A DNA stretch of 64,000 nt from Kryptolebias marmoratus (lineage: Eukaryota > Chordata > Actinopteri > Cyprinodontiformes > Rivulidae): the NCBI RefSeq assembly GCF_001649575.2, contig NC_051433.1, positions 19,193,101-19,257,100 on the forward strand, given 5' to 3'. Position numbers and translations under genes: made by a program. The notes under the pieces are model-generated. The model did not search any database, was not told the DNA's origin, and saw nothing but the letters and a program-made list of their open reading frames with translations. The number at the start of each line of letters is the position of its first letter. The stretch's first letter is position 1. Below, piece by piece: positions 26,423-36,115 of the stretch.

Positions 26423-29400
26423 CGAGGAGAGGTTGAGAAGCCCATGTAACTTCGGCTCAATTTGACCCAAAGACCACAGAGAGGGTTAAGAATCTTTCAC
26501 ATAATGAATATCTTCTGAAGAGATTCTGCCTCACATTTATATGAGATGTAAAACCAAGTTCTTATGGTTTTCTTGTCCCAGAAACTATTTTACTACTTTG
26601 GCCAAAGTGTGACAGCACTAGCTGACATCAGGTTCACTGTCCAGACCATTACGTTCTCGCATCACTGAATTATCACTGAAATGATCACGTTGTGGTCGAT
26701 GTGGCTTCTCTGATTTCATGCTTTTTTCTGATCAGTTTGTTTTTTTCTGTTTTGCTTTGGCCTGAAAGCTGTAGGTACATTTTTAAACATTAAAGTAAAT
26801 TATTTTGCTTTTGTGGACGCCATAAATATATTCTGGGTGGAATAATGTATTTTTAAAGTGAGCATAAAATAAGACGGGTATTTGAACCAAAGGAGGGGGG
26901 GGGGAGAGCTCTCAACCCCTAATAAGGCTAAAAGACGATTTAGGCACATTTACAGGCTTTGAGTTTCTGTAACAGAAAAAAGCTTCACTACATCTAAATC
27001 CAAAAGACAATAAAAACTATGATAAAAGGTGCTCGTGTGTAATTCGTTGGACTGCACATATAAGCTCAATTTGCACTGATATTGGCCTCAATGTAACTTT
27101 AAGGTGGCAGGTAAATAAAACACAGAAAAGACCTGCATACAGTAAAGTCATCCAGTAAAAGCAGAAGCTCGTCTGTGCAAAACTAGTTTCTCATACAAGT
27201 GCTGAAACTGAACTTTAATCCGTTTGTTTCAGATCTTCAGCTTCACGATGAACGCAAAAACGCTCAGTTTTTTTCCTGCGGTGAAGCCGATAGTTGTTAC
27301 CTGATGAAAGAGGCTCAACAGCAACAAATCTATCTTGGTAAAATGTTGCTATTTGTAAAAGCTTTTCAACCAGTGCCTATCAAGTGGAATTAATCTGCAA
27401 AAGTCAACTCAAAGTTTCCAAGTGAAGTAAATTTTATGAAGGCGATGTTAATAAGATCTGAACTGAAATCCATTGACAGAGACTGTGAGGAGCTCCAGAA
27501 AAGGACCGTAAGTAGATCTTAAGTTAAGATTTTTTTTTTTTTATGAATTATCGTCTCAAGCGTGAAAACGATGCAAGTTTCTTCGTTGCTTCGCAGTGCG
27601 GGCAACAGCCAAACCACAGATGGTAGGCAGGATAAAACAGATGGATAGATGGTAAATTTTCCAGCCTCTTGATCAGTTCTGTCTTTTCTGGTTTGAAGTA
27701 GGTCACGGCATCAAAAACAAGCAGCTCTTTGTCCCCCCCTCCTCCAGCAGAGCAGGGACAGAGGGAAGAAGATGTAGAGGAGGGCTCAGAGGTCCGCAAA
27801 GGTAAATTATTCCACTGGAAAAACAATCGATCCCATCCTGGTGCCGCGACCTTTAAGTGTGTGTGTGTGCAGATTGAGTCTTCACACATAAAATGGACTG
27901 TGCAGCCTTAATCCCATTATCAATGCCACCATAAACTCCAATGTTTTTTTTTATTCAATGATCCTCTTTAAACAAGCCAGATGCAGATTACAAATCTCAA
28001 ACAACGGGCTTACATTTTATTCACGCATCTCCTCTGCAGCCGCTTAGCTTCCAAGTTCATCAAAGGCTTGCTTTGTGACGGCTTTATATCCCAAATAGGG
28101 CAGCGCAAGCAGTGTGTTGGTGATTATTTAAACCTGCTACGAGCCCGGAGGAAACCTGCTGAGCTGCAGCTCATTTCCAAATAAAGCAGCGATGTGTTAT
28201 CTCAGCCTGCAGCCCCAGCAACCATACAAGCATTAGAAAAAAAAGAAAAAATGACATTTAGGTACCAATTAAGGGAACGTCTTAAAAATCATGCTGGTTC
28301 TTTTTAAAGGCCGTCTGACAGTGTGAGCGCAGTAATTGCGATTCGTTCCAGTTTAGCAGAGAAGCGTTCCTTCCACACTGGTTAATGCACAACACGGTGT
28401 TTCCTCTTAGTGTGGCCAATCAAATGTTGCAATCAGTGTGGCACCACCGCCTTGTTTGCGAAGCTGTTCCACCTTGCATCGGATTATCAGCAGCATCGCA
28501 TCAACATAGCTGTCAGTCACTGACAGACCGGCACCGATAAGGACCTTAACAACAAAGAAAGCAGGAAGGAAGACTCGTTACAGCCCAGCAGGATGGAGAG
28601 GGGTCGATAATAGCTTCGAACATGTTGAACAGGGTTCATACAAAAACCTATGATGCAAACGTATTACACTTGCACTTCACTTTCTCTTCGTTTTGCTTCC
28701 TTTCTTCATGGATAGCATGCTCTGTGCAGCTTAGAAGTAGTTCTGGTTTCCAGGACGCAACAGTGAATACAGGAGAAACAACAGCAAAGTGTTATGATTC
28801 ATGTCCTGTCCATGCTGTGTTTAGCACTCATTCTGCTCACCTGCCATGCCTGATTACTTATCTGTTCCACCTGGGCCTTGCCCTACTTAAACACCCCTCA
28901 GTCTCTGCCTCCTTGCCAGATTATCGACAGCCACGAGCCAGTAGAGATCCAGCGTTTTCCTTCCAAGCCTTCAGTGTTCTACGACCCCTTTCTGTCCACG
29001 GATTTACCCCTCCNNNNNNNNNNNNNNNNNNNNNNNNNNNNNNNNNNNNNNNNNNNNNNNNNNNNNNNNNNNNNNNNNNNNNNNNNNNNNNNNNNNNNNN
29101 NNNNNNNNNNNNNNNNNNNNNNNNNNNNNNNNNCCCCTCTAAGCTAAGTTTGCTCTCTCTGACCTCCTGTGTATGACCTCTGCCTTATCATCGACTAGTC
29201 TCTGGGTGTTGCGTTTGGGATCTCCTCGTGGAGATCTTCATTGCTTCTACTGAAGCCTGTTCCAGTGGTTTCCTGCTTCACCCTGTCGTCAGACCCTCTG
29301 TCCCTCTGCTCCACCCGTCCACGGCTCTACAGTGCTGTGTTTGATGTCCTCTCCCTGAGCAGAAACCAGTTTCTGAAAAATAAACTTTTTCCCTTTTGTA

Positions 29401-32400
29401 CACTCGTGTGTGTGGTTGATTTTCCGGGTCCCCTCTGAGTGTCCTTACACAAAGAAGGATGGACTTCCACAAAGGAAGCTTAAAGAGGATGAGCCATGTT
29501 CACAAGTCACTGTGACTCACAGTGTTTGGGTCTGCTGCTGGGGTGCTGGTTTGATACAAAGAACTGCAGGCTGTGACTGCAACACAGAAGTTACTGGGGG
29601 CAGCCCCTGTCACGAAACATGTTGCTGGCTGGACGTGAAGCTGCCAAAGGAAAGAGGTCACTGAGCTCAGCTGACAAAAAGTGGGGCATGAGACTCAAGT
29701 CTATATGGCAAAAGCTTCGCTGTACTTTTTAGCGTGAGGATTCGTCCTATGCACGGTGCATGCTGGTTCTCAAACCCGACGGAAGCTCCAGAAATATCGA
29801 CGGCGCAGGCTGCTGGGCCCATGAGGGTTGACATGACTGCTAGCCGAGTATCGAGCTGCTGCTGCTGAGTCAGCAAGCCGACAGGAGCGTCTGTCCACGC
29901 CAGCAGTCCAGGGAAGCTTTGATGTGGGTGTACACCGAACATCATATGCTGGAAGACCCCTGGAGCATTTTTTTATTTTCAAATCAAACATATGGACAAA
30001 CCCGACAGGAGACACCAGGGCTTCTCTCAGTCCTGTGTGTGCACATGTGTGTGTGTGTGTGTTATATGCATGTATCAAGCAGTTCACACTGATCAGACAG
30101 TGTGGGCTGCGGTGAGTCACCGTAGACTCACAGGTTTTTTTTAAGCATTTCTTTTGAAGAAATATTAGTAACCTTAAATCCCAACAGGCTTTACACTTAA
30201 AAGAGCACTTCTATTGTTCTGAACTGCATTTCAGTGCAGAATGGAGGCCATACCTATCAAAAAGTTACAAAACAAAGGAATTTTTGTGCCTTATGTGGTA
30301 TTCTTTTAACTTTTTTAATGCATCGTAATGACTTTTGTAATAAGCATAAACAGCACATACAGTAAAAGAGGCACATTTTCCTCTGGTTCTTCTTTATTGA
30401 CACTTTAATATGTGATCAGACAGAGTAAAAAAAGTCTCTTTGCCAGTTTTTTTTTTGTTGCTGTCAGCTTTATTAAAAGAAAAAAATAAGCACCCATTAA
30501 AATATAACAACCTTCTGTTATGTTACTTTAATGTAATTGTGTGAAATGTAAAGACTAATATTACTGTAGTCTTACTGTTAATAAAAATATGGCTGTAATA
30601 ATAAAGTTAGGACTTGGGTTAGACACACCTCGCTGCAAAAACAGCTAAATGTAGAACAGTCTTGGATTGAGTTCTTTTAAAACCAGGTTTAACCAGAAGA
30701 CAGGAGATAAAAAATTTTAAACTTTTATCTACTTTCATCTGTTTATGCCAAAGAAAAAAAACTCGCTTCACTGTGGTTGGTGATGCTCAACTTGCTGCAT
30801 CACAGTGTAATTAGTGTTAGACAAACTGAAACCTAAAAGGTGTGAAGGCCATCACTGAGGGCAAAACCCACAGACTTGAGGACAGGTGTTTTTTGGGTTT
30901 TTTTCCATCACGTCCTCTGAGACATTCTGTTCGATCACTAAAAAGCAGAAGATGTCTGCGTGTAAACCACTTTTAGAATAAAAATAATCCTGTGATGCAG
31001 AACTAAGAAAGCAAATGAGCGTCAGCTATCTGCTGAAGAGGAACCAAAAAATATTAAAAATACACCACTGTACCACTGTGACTGTAACCAGCAAACTTTA
31101 AAAACAGAACATTAAAGTATTCAATCACTTGAGACGTGCAGCCTTGCTGACACAGACGCACATCATTAGGACGAGACTGTCACAGAGTTTATTTCTCATG
31201 AACCATAACAATAAAAATGTGAGAGAAAAACAAAAGTGGCTAGGACGATAACAGGAACAGAGTTCGCTTTACAGACTGAAACATTATCGCTCAGCCATGA
31301 ACAAGTCTACGCTCTAAAGAGAAAAGAAGAAATGTTCAGGTGACGGTTTTTCTCATGTTTCTGCCTACAAACAATGAGCCGAACTAAATTTAGACTCATT
31401 TCAGTATCTAGGTTATAACAGATCTCTCTTGGACTTCATAAGGAACAACTCTGCCTCTGCCCGCTGTTTTGAGTGACATTTACGGCGCTGACGCTGCTGC
31501 GCCGACGAGGATTTGTATCCACTTCATCGGAAATTATGTCTTTAAAGAGACGGCGGCACATCTCTGAAAGAGCAACAAGGCGGCTTCTGTCGCTGTAGAC
31601 ACACAAAAAAAAAGGCAAATGCTGAGAGGAGTGCGGCGCATCAAAGTCATTAAAATGAAGTTAACTTCGGGGGCTTTTTGACATTCATGTCTTGTTGGTG
31701 CAAGCCCGGAGCAGTGGAGCGAGAAGCAGTCGGTGCTGATAACAGAGAGGAGGTCATTGAGAGTTTGCCTCAAAAACACGCCTCCGCACCCCAAACTGCG
31801 AGGTCCATACAAATGATACGGGAGACGGACAGTCTTGCATATTAAAACAAAGCTCTTTATAATGGAAAAAAAAAAAATTATGATATGAGGCGATCAGGCT
31901 TCAGTCTGATTTGACTGAACATGCTTATCTCCTCTGCTGCAAACTCAGCCAGCTTTGCGCCGTCAATAGATCACAGCCTGCAGTTTCCTGCACGGCTCAC
32001 CACAGGAATGGCAGGGGGGAGAGGGTGGGGCGGTGCAGGAGGATACATTTTGGCCGAGCTCCAGTCCTCGCATGCGATCCCCGAAACACTGCCTGAGATT
32101 AGCTCCGCTTGTGTTGTTACAGCTGGCCCTGAAGGAAGCACGCTGATGCAACAAAGCTCAAACAGCGTGGACAGCGGATGGGGGAAGAATCATTTTAGGG
32201 TGACAGCAAAAACACGACTGTCAGAACTACTGCTTTTATCTGAGAGCTGGCGGGATTGTATGAGAACGTGAACGAAAAAAGAAGGGGTGAAAAGTGGGGG
32301 ACACGGCAGCAGAGAGGTGGGGACAGGTTTCTAGGTGCTGCCTCAGCTTTAAAGATGCTCTCGAGTGCTAAAAATACAAACAGCTTTCGTTGTCCTTTTT

Positions 32401-35400
32401 ACTGTCAGCGCAATGGATTCCCACAGTGCTTAAACTAATCCGCACTGGTGGTCCTTCGTTAGCTCCCTCGCAGCACCTAACCGCCGTGAACAGGTAACAC
32501 ACACTGGATCTCCACTCCAACATGATTTACAATGACAGGGCATGCGTCACTTGTCTCCATTTCTCTTCATTTGTGTGCATCTCTGCAAAAACGATGACAG
32601 AATTTACAGCCGCTGTGACATGGTAATTACACTGGGTTGTGTAACACCTCTTTTTTTATTTTTGAGCACCTACTTGCACCGGGCGTAAGCTGAGAAGGCA
32701 TCCATAAATACTGACTGAATTTAGAGTAACCTATATTCTTGGCACACACTCACTCCTTGTGGGTTTCAGCCCGAAACTGCTACATCCAGGGTTTTCTTTT
32801 AAAAGCTGGTGAAAACTGATGCTTCAAATAGCTGCACACAGAGTAAATAAAAAATTCCCCTGTCTGGAATGAGAATGTCATGTTCACACACGCGTCTGCT
32901 GTTTGATAGGAACTCCACCTGCAGCTCTCGCAGGGTGGCAAACTATTTTCTGTGTGACTTTAGCGGCACATTCATCATCTCTGGCTTCACCGACGCGTTC
33001 TGGTGTTTTTATAGCGCCGCGAACTTGAGTTCTCCGATGCATTTCACCAATGTCCTGCTAAACTTAACCTAACAGTCACCAGGGGAAAGAGGCGCTTGAG
33101 ACGCATTACTGAAGAGCGTTCCGGTTTCTGAGTGTGTTCGTTTTTCTGAAGCTTTCGCAATGTGTCTCATGAACCGCGGGACGGATTTTAATGAAACTCT
33201 CAGAAAGTAATCATTGGTTGTACACTTACAGTCAACCTTATTCAAGATGGCCACCCCAGCCGTTAAAGATAATGTTGTACGTTTGTCTGCTAGCCAAATA
33301 TCTCATGAACCACTGGACAAAACTGAGTGAATCTCTCAGAAAGTGTCATCAAATGTACATCATTAGGATATGCTATAACTAGACGGAGGAACAGAAGCTG
33401 GAAGTTGAGGCCACAATGGACGAGCGCCCCCTTCCAGGCTGGTTGCAGTATAAATTTTAAGCCCCGCCCCTTCATGTAAACAAATGGGACATTTGCCTCA
33501 CAAAAAAACGAACATGCCGGGACTCACAAAACAAACATTTTGGCTTCAGTTTTGAACAACGAGAGGAAACAAAAACGCTTTGTCCGTCTTTATTCATGTA
33601 CATCTGTGAGTCATGAATGTTTGTCAACACAATTCAAGATGGCCGCCACAGCTATCTGACCTAAGCCGACACTAAAATGTCTATAACTCGTTCAATTTTA
33701 AAGATATTGAGATAAAATAAAAAAAAAATGCTTTGTGAGCTCTCACAATATCACAAGAGATCACGCAGAATTTCATTCACAAGGTTTGACCAAAGCAACT
33801 ACAACTCTGTCATTACTCAACAAAAAGTCAGACACGGCCGATCTATAAGGGCAAAAAAAATCATCCGTCCCACTAAGTAGTTCCTCCGAATAAACGATGT
33901 GCATCACTTAATTACTTAGCTTGCTGCGTATTGTTTTGTTCTGTGTGTTTTTTTAAACTGTTTTGACTATTTTAAATGAAATTTAAAGCTTTCTTTTCGT
34001 GAAACATTCTCAGTTTTTGACTTATTTGCAGTTGTAGGGCAGTACAGGTCAGTAGATTTAACACGTCGCCTGTCGGCATTGACCCGGAGTCTCATTGGGG
34101 CGTAAAATATCCTGCCCCGTGGACACATTCTGCTGGTTTTAGCTGCGTGATACGACCCCTACAAACAATACACCTCACCTGATCTTATTTAATGCTGGAA
34201 TAGTTGCAGCAAAACCTGCTGCGTCCAACAGTGGAGATCTTCTGCCTAAAAATCCATTTATGAAACTAAAATTAGACGATAAATCATCAGTCAGCAGCTT
34301 GGAGCAGACAGAAAGGACATGTACCGAACGTAGAAAATTAAAGCCAGCGGGGAGATAAACAACAGCCCATTTTCTGCCTGTAACTATTCCAGTCAGCCAC
34401 AGGTGGAGCTTATTCATCTAATTCTGTAGCGTGTCTGTCCGCTGTAGCTCAGTGGTCACTTCTGTAGCTTAGTCATGTCGAGGATGCAGTTTCAAGCCCA
34501 GGTTGGTGTTTTAACCTATATATATATATATATATATATAACATCACTTCTTTAGTTTTGTCTTTCTTAGAATGACTTCACAGACGTTTTCCCACCATTT
34601 ACCTTTAAGAATCCCAAGCATTCTTGCAGAAACATTACTTCAAATAAAATGAGAAACCCAACGCAGAAAGCCGTGGACCTGTCTGTGTGCTTAATTTGAT
34701 CCAGTTAAGATTAAGATTAGGTGGAGGAGTCTCTTTCTCTGGCTGAATGATCAAACTGGACTGTTTTTACGAGACACAACATCCACCCAGAGACAAAAAA
34801 ACGATAAATTTCTGCACAAAACAAATAAAGTAAAATACATATTAAGCAACCTACAGCCTATTTTTTTTCTCACTGAAAAAGTAACACAAAGTTGCAACAT
34901 TGGTGTGGTTGTTGATAGAGGAAATGAAAGTTCACCCCACTGCTCAGGAGCTGCTGGTGTGAGTCTAAAACTCTGGTGGATAGACACGAAATAGACTTGT
35001 TATAACTACTTAGTAACAAACAAAAAGCACTGACAGTAAAGGAGAGCTGAGGGATTCAGGGCTGAGCTGAGCTCTCCACACCTTCCCTGTCACAACAATC
35101 TGCCCCCTCAGGCTTTGCATTTCATGGTGTCACAAACAGAATCCCTTCATGGAGGCTGATCTCATCTTTGCAGGCAGATAGATGGAAAAACAGCCCTCCT
35201 GGATTCATCTGCCCCCTCCGTCACAATCAGATGAAATCACTGCGGGGGGGGGGGCTAGTCATTAACCCAACAACCAGGGCTCACCGTCCCGTTTTGTTGA
35301 CAAACTTCGGGCAGCTCTACAGAGGAGGGTTTCTCCTGCCCGACCGAGTCAACTTTGCCACAGTACCGCCAATGCAGCACCGCCTGCTCACGAAAATAAC

Positions 35401-35701
35401 CAGCTAATACAGTTCAGGCATGGACCAATCTGGTGGCTAATTTATTCATACGTGCGGCTTCTTTTTTATATATTTATCTATAAACCTTTAATTTAACCTG
35501 GATAATTTTAGTTCAGCTTCAGGGATTTGGAAGCGGACACAACAGTTGTCGACCTCCCGGGGGCGAGCAAAGGCTTGTTTTGTTTGTTTATTTATTTATT
35601 TGTTTTTTAATCGCTACTGCCGCGTGCGAGCCGCGAATAGCCCGCACGCGCCGCTCCAGCGCTGCGTTTCGCGGCGAGCCGAACTTACCCAAATCATCCA
35701 T
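7272..35701 (-). CDS. pxn: Paxillin, focal-adhesion scaffold (complete gene, 14 coding exons)
   Basis: Paxillin is a cytoplasmic adaptor at focal adhesions. Its N-terminal LD motifs bind FAK, vinculin and parvins, and its four C-terminal LIM domains target it to adhesions. Coding exons, 5' to 3': 35689-35701, 17754-17926, 17568-17653, 17208-17350, 16813-17011, 16547-16694, 14226-15605, 13068-13337, 12416-12803 (with gap), 11320-11478, 10064-10237, 8247-8328, 8006-8154 and 7272-7538. Phases agree at every junction. The sequenced bases total 3,435, or 1,145 codons including the stop, and the gap adds about 65 more. Skipping the three phase-0 exons between 12416 and 15605 gives about 530 aa, close to classical paxillin; inclusion gives about 1,200 aa. 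All five LD motifs and all LIM zinc ligands appear intact. Confidence 0.96.
7745..7965 (-). repeat. Dispersed 'gccatcttga' repeat, copy in pxn intron
   Basis: It contains TGTGGTGGCCATCTTGAATT followed by an AAAGTTAATCAGTTGT block, shared with the copies near 9480-9800 and 44085-44350 and, in opposite orientation, near 20935 and 33140. It has no coding capacity. The class is not identified. Confidence 0.6.
8329..10063 (-). other. pxn intron with no recognised gene
   Basis: This 1.7-kb intron lies between the two LIM2 exons. Apart from the repeat copy at 9480-9800 and an A-rich run near 9068-9090, I see only ordinary AT-rich intron sequence. Confidence 0.6.
9480..9800 (-). repeat. Dispersed repeat copy in pxn intron
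   Basis: It shares three segments with other copies: GCGATATCTCAGGCTCAGAG (compare 22540 and 33740), GGCGGACATCTTGAGCTGG, and TCCAGAGGTTCATGAGATAT, the last also near 44130 and 33170. The block order matches the long copy at 33140-33840, so it is a decayed insertion. Confidence 0.6.
12416..12803 (-). CDS. pxn: pxn proline-rich cassette exon containing an assembly gap
   Basis: The acceptor (ctgtcag) precedes [14 protein letters not shown] proline-rich stretch ([17 protein letters not shown]) follows, then the gap 12512-12707, then [19 protein letters not shown] and [11 protein letters not shown]. The phrase SVGCQTDxDPxFPPxQ followed by IQ in the next exon is diagnostic of paxillin. The 192 known bases are a multiple of three, so the true gap must be too, although 196 N are shown. 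The donor is unusual: CAG|gcatgg (GC type) if VQ is retained, or CCA|gtgcag six bases earlier if not. Confidence 0.85.
12512..12707. other. Assembly gap (196 N) inside a pxn coding exon
   Basis: The gap is bordered on both sides by proline codons and low-complexity GGGGG/CCCCC sequence, a likely cause of assembly failure. The frames before and after the gap differ as drawn, so the gap length is an estimate. Confidence 0.95.
13068..13337 (-). CDS. pxn: pxn cassette exon, 90 codons, basic segment
   Basis: It is exactly 270 nt, phase 0 at both ends, with a good acceptor (ctctccag) and donor AAG|gtagac. It encodes a charged segment with [20 protein letters not shown], then [14 protein letters not shown] and [16 protein letters not shown]. 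The [12 protein letters not shown] part could form an LD-like amphipathic helix, which is inference. It is probably included only in long paxillin isoforms. Confidence 0.85.
14226..15605 (-). CDS. pxn: pxn giant Ser-Pro-repeat cassette exon (460 codons)
   Basis: This 1,380-nt exon is phase 0 at both ends (acceptor ctgactcag, donor CAA|gtaggc), so including or skipping it keeps the frame. The middle (about 14560-15230) is a degenerate repeat of short modules such as [15 protein letters not shown] and [15 protein letters not shown], giving more than 20 Ser-Pro sites suited to proline-directed kinases. The N-terminal part is acidic ([11 protein letters not shown]). The C-terminal part holds [15 protein letters not shown], which resembles an LD motif, and an acidic-aromatic stretch ([17 protein letters not shown]). 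It is predicted to be disordered. Human long paxillin isoforms also carry extra sequence here. Confidence 0.88.
15606..16546 (-). other. pxn intron, no recognised feature
   Basis: AT-rich intron between the LD4 exon and the Ser-Pro exon. A C-rich run lies just downstream of the LD4-exon donor, near 16521-16530. I see no gene or mobile element. Confidence 0.6.
16547..17926 (-). CDS. pxn: pxn exons encoding LD1-LD4
   Basis: There are five exons. 17754-17926 completes LD1 ([18 protein letters not shown]). 17568-17653 is Ser-rich and ends EEDHVYS; the Tyr is equivalent to the human HVYSFP phosphosite. 17208-17350 carries FPNKQK and LD2 ([15 protein letters not shown]). 16813-17011 carries LD3 ([17 protein letters not shown]). 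16547-16694 carries LD4 ([16 protein letters not shown]). LD2 and LD4 bind FAK and related partners in known paxillins. The acceptor at 17011 (ttttgaag) is pyrimidine-poor, but the phase and homology support it. Confidence 0.95.
17927..20880 (-). other. Start of pxn intron 1, no gene recognised
   Basis: The sequence is AT-rich with purine-rich patches (19040-19200). A GC-richer block at about 19320-19460 could be a regulatory element or a minor alternative first exon, but I see no convincing start codon with a donor. All ORFs are short and lack domain signatures. Confidence 0.45.
20935..21100 (+). repeat. Dispersed repeat copy in pxn intron 1
   Basis: It contains TTTAATGAAACTTTCAGGAA and AATTCAAGGTGGTCACCACG, diverged forms of the blocks near 33190-33260. 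It is in plus orientation relative to that copy. Confidence 0.5.
21101..22480. other. Intronic region with a possible decayed DNA transposon
   Basis: Two similar blocks bracket about 21780-22240. Both contain TTCCGAGTTCC and an AAGTGGGA...ACTCCGACT pattern, along with CAAGATGG/CATCTTG. I cannot fix termini or orientation by eye. The plus-strand ORF at 21211-21567 has no recognisable domain. Confidence 0.3.
22485..22615 (+). repeat. Dispersed repeat fragment
   Basis: The segment GGCTATAACTCAGACGACTT, followed by TCTCGCAATATCGCAGAGAT and AGGTCTGACCAAAACAGCTA, corresponds block for block to 33680-33800 of the long copy. Confidence 0.6.
22616..28829. other. Middle of pxn intron 1, no gene recognised
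   Basis: Ordinary AT-rich intron with homopolymer A/T runs, a GA microsatellite at 26388-26423 and a G-run near 26890. Many short ORFs exist on both strands but none carries a family signature. A GC-richer block near 24470-24560 is unexplained. Confidence 0.5.
26388..26423. repeat. (GA)n microsatellite
   Basis: About 18 GA units with one GG interruption. Confidence 0.9.
28830..29440 (+). mobile_element. Probable retroelement 3' fragment with gap
   Basis: A C/T-rich block begins CTCACCTGCCATGCCTGATT, continues TACTTAAACACCCC and TGCCAGATTATCG, and after the gap contains GAAAAATAAACTTTTTCCC. This composition is typical of short fish retroelement tails, but I see no reverse transcriptase and the class is a guess. 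It lies in sense-neutral intron sequence. Confidence 0.35.
29014..29133. other. Assembly gap (120 N)
   Basis: Run of N within the C/T-rich block in pxn intron 1. Confidence 0.95.
29441..33139. other. Distal pxn intron 1, no gene recognised
   Basis: AT-rich sequence with a short TG run near 30047-30061. GC-richer blocks near 31440-31600 and 31960-32160 could be regulatory, but I see no coding or RNA signature. Confidence 0.45.
33140..33840 (+). repeat. Longest copy of the dispersed repeat family
   Basis: It starts with CAATGTGTCTCATGAACCGC and AATGAAACTCTCAGAAAGTA, then a CAAGATGGCCACC block. A second, partly tandem round follows (CTCATGAACCACTGGAC, TGAATCTCTCAGAAAG). Later come CATGTAAACAAATGG, another CAAGATGGCCGCC block, and a TCACAATATCACAAGAGATC block. 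Six other loci in the window match parts of it. It is non-coding and the class is unknown. Confidence 0.6.
34445..34541 (+). repeat. tRNA-like SINE head or tRNA relic, followed by (TA)n
   Basis: TAGCTCAGTGG at 34445-34455 is a perfect tRNA A-box, and GTTTCAAGCC at 34489-34498 resembles a B-box at normal spacing. Cloverleaf stems are not intact, so this is not a working tRNA. A (TA)n run follows at about 34516-34541. Confidence 0.45.
34542..35688 (-). other. 5'-most part of pxn intron 1
   Basis: No gene recognised. GC content rises steeply from about 35520 towards exon 1, consistent with the edge of a CpG-island promoter. A G-run lies at about 35243-35252. Confidence 0.5.
35689..35701 (-). 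CDS. pxn: pxn exon 1 coding part (start codon)
   Basis: ATGGATGATTTGG|gtaagt encodes MDDL and the first base of D, which joins exon 17754-17926 to give [13 protein letters not shown], the universally conserved LD1 start of paxillin. The donor is a perfect consensus. The 17.8-kb intron that follows is the largest in the gene. Confidence 0.95.
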
Positions 35702-36080
35702 GTTGGCCGGAAATGGTTCCAACGGCTCTTCAGAACCGGAGCCGGTCCGTTTCACGTCTCTCCCCCGACGGCCGCGGCTGCACTGGAAAGGCTCCTGTCC
35801 GCAGCACACACACAAAAGGAAAGACCGAAGGTGACGACGTCTCTCGCTGCGCTGGATGCGGGGAAGTTTTTCTTTTTTTTTTTTTTTTAAGTCCCCCCCT
35901 CCTCCTCCCGCTGCTGCTGCTCGACGAGTCTCCAACACACTCAGACAGGAGCAGCGGCAGGCAGCCCCGCAGGAGGCTTCAAACCCTCCACCCCCCCAAC
36001 AGCGCCACCTCAACGGGCACAACAAGCAGAGGACAGCGGCACCCAGCGGCAGAGCGTGGTACTTCACGAGAATACCGCTG
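35702..36080 (-). promoter_or_regulatory. pxn: pxn 5' UTR and CpG-rich promoter region
   Basis: The sequence immediately upstream of the start codon is GC-rich with many CpGs (CGGCCGCGG, CCGGAGCCGG) and a long T-run at about 35870-35888. I see no clear TATA box, as expected for a broad housekeeping-type promoter. The start site cannot be placed from sequence. Confidence 0.5.
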
Positions 36081-36115
36081 AAGATATGATCACAGCTGAC
36101 TTCACTGAGACATCA

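Noticed and set aside
28622..29176. A 184-residue plus-strand frame spanning the second gap
   Set aside because: It includes 41 unknown residues and C/T-rich repeat sequence; no domain signature or splice structure.
33140..33840. Repeated blocks as a CRISPR-like array
   Set aside because: Block lengths and spacing are irregular, copies are diverged and dispersed, and the genome is eukaryotic.
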